DNA of 64,000 nt from Histidinibacterium lentulum. GTDB taxonomy: Bacteria; Pseudomonadota; Alphaproteobacteria; Rhodobacterales; Rhodobacteraceae. A program made the position numbers and the translations under genes. The notes beneath the pieces were generated by a model. That model searched no databases. It had not been told where the DNA came from and was given only the letters and a program-made list of their open reading frames with translations. The stretch lies in NCBI RefSeq assembly GCF_003789055.1, contig NZ_ML119082.1, positions 310,001 to 374,000 on the forward strand, read 5' to 3'. Of this stretch, positions 63,163 through 64,000 are shown one piece after another (position 1 is the stretch's first letter; every line of letters begins with the position of its first letter).

Positions 63163-64000
63163 GGCGCGCCTTCTGCTGACGGGCCTCGCGCTCGGTCTTC
63201 TCGCGGGCACGGCCGGCGCACAGGAGACCGGCCGGGATCTCGTGGCGCAGTGGCTCTTCGAGCGCGACATGGCGCTGGGAGAGCCGCCCCGCGTGCGGGT
63301 GGAGTCCGAACGGCCTCCGGCGGGCATCACGCCCGCCGGCGAGGCGGTCGTCGAGGCGGGCGATATCCGCCTCGCGCTGGCCCAGATCGGGATCGGCGCG
63401 GGGAGCGACGGGCGCACGGCCATCGCGGCGGCGCAGCCGGTCTTCGGCCCGGGTGCGGTCTACCTGCGGCAGGGGCGCACGGACCTGGACGGGCTGGTGG
63501 ACGCGGCCGCGGCGGCGGGTCTCGACGGCGTGCTCTTCCGCGAGGATGGCGCGGTGGTCGCGCGGGCGCCTGTCGTGGTGCTCGAGGGCGCGGCGCTGGC
63601 CCTCGGGCGCGGAGACCGGCTGACACTGGCCGGCGAGGCGGGAGCCTTCCTTCTGGCCTTCGGCGCACTCTCCATCGAGGGCGCCCGTGTGGCGGCGACG
63701 GGGTCGACGGAGGACGATGCGTTCCGACCCTTCGTGGCCAGCCTCGGGACCGGGACCATGCGCGTGTCGCGCAGTTCGTTCGAGGGTCTGGGGTTCGGCG
63801 CGGCGCCGCTGACGGCGGGCGTCGCCCATGTGGCAGAGGGGCTCTTTCGCCCGCCCGAACCGCCCTGGATCGGCGGCAGCCGTTTCGCCGACGTCCATGG
63901 CGTCGCGGCGGTGGGCGCGAACGGGTTGACGGTGACCGGGAATTCGTTCGTCAAGCCCCGGGGCTCGGCGCTCCGCATCGCGGAAAGTTCGGACGTGCGG
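63152..64000 (+). CDS. AlgG-like parallel beta-helix protein, incomplete at right edge
   Basis: From ATG 63152 (11-bp overlap with algA) 283 codons to the window edge without a stop. Signal peptide MWRKARLLLTGLALGLLAGT. By eye it follows AlgG, the periplasmic mannuronan C5-epimerase: GAFLLAFGALSIEGARVAAT, then DDAFRPFVASLGTGTMRVSR and PPWIGGSRFADVHGVAAVGA with VTGNSF. But where AlgG has the catalytic DPHD this protein reads RIAESSD, with no His. It may be a non-catalytic or altered epimerase, or a structural protein guiding polymer through the periplasm. The rest lies beyond the window. Confidence 0.72.
   Translation, partial: MWRKARLLLTGLALGLLAGTAGAQETGRDLVAQWLFERDMALGEPPRVRVESERPPAGITPAGEAVVEAGDIRLALAQIGIGAGSDGRTAIAAAQPVFGPGAVYLRQGRTDLDGLVDAAAAAGLDGVLFREDGAVVARAPVVVLEGAALALGRGDRLTLAGEAGAFLLAFGALSIEGARVAATGSTEDDAFRPFVASLGTGTMRVSRSSFEGLGFGAAPLTAGVAHVAEGLFRPPEPPWIGGSRFADVHGVAAVGANGLTVTGNSFVKPRGSALRIAESSDVR

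Overview
The window is high-GC chromosomal DNA of an alphaproteobacterium, most probably a marine-type member of the Rhodobacterales (Rhodobacteraceae). The evidence is the miaB-phoH-ybeY-corC-lnt-metK order, a SAM/SAH-type riboswitch in front of metK (a motif known mainly from Rhodobacterales), several small protein families typical of this group (DUF6455, DUF3140, CsgH, NDUFS4-like), dense four-base gene overlaps, and frequent GTG/TTG starts. I see no phage, IS element, rRNA operon or CRISPR array. One tRNA gene is present (Ala, anticodon CGC).

Layout. 1-6.7 kb: the end of miaB, two secreted proteins that share a PDGC-x2-W module, then phoH, a small ORF, ybeY, corC, lnt and the riboswitch-controlled metK. 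6.9-9.2 kb: two exported or membrane proteins of unknown role, one resembling an M48 peptidase without its catalytic motif. 9.2-13.8 kb (minus): a nucleoside-salvage operon cdd-deoA-deoB-add-upp whose genes overlap or abut. 13.9-20 kb: two small DUF3072-like proteins, maeB behind a perfect palindrome, an exported protein, and prpE. 20-21.4 kb (minus): a small curli group (CsgA-like, CsgH, CsgB-like) without export genes. 21.6-27.3 kb: nadK, glyA, an alpha/beta hydrolase and a run of small housekeeping or stress proteins. 27.4-28.7 kb: an AT-richer insertion carrying a DUF3800 protein, bracketed by strong hairpins. 28.7-35 kb: lepA, an OmpA-type protein with a very long acidic Pro-rich linker, and divergently a secreted 18-repeat MORN protein coupled to a PPC-domain protein. 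35-47 kb: an FeS-type photolyase, an SDR, leuA with a Leu-rich leader peptide, an ASCH protein, truA, and the envelope pair tamA-tamB. 47-55 kb: NDUFS4-like, sodC, DUF3072, uvrB, a frameshifted VOC gene and assorted small proteins, cutC, and a YdcF-like protein. 55.2 kb: tRNA-Ala.

55.9-64 kb is the most interesting part: two LuxR-type regulators followed by algD, alg8, alg44, an algA/manC homologue and the start of an algG-like gene. The genes overlap or lie close together. This is the core of an alginate (polymannuronate) biosynthesis operon in an order unlike that of Pseudomonas. By eye, three proteins have lost hallmark residues: the c-di-GMP-binding arginines of Alg44, the isomerase cupin histidines of AlgA, and the DPHD motif of AlgG. 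Helically phased repeats lie upstream of algD. The cluster runs off the right edge of the window.

All calls rest on reading the translations and motifs. No database search was run.
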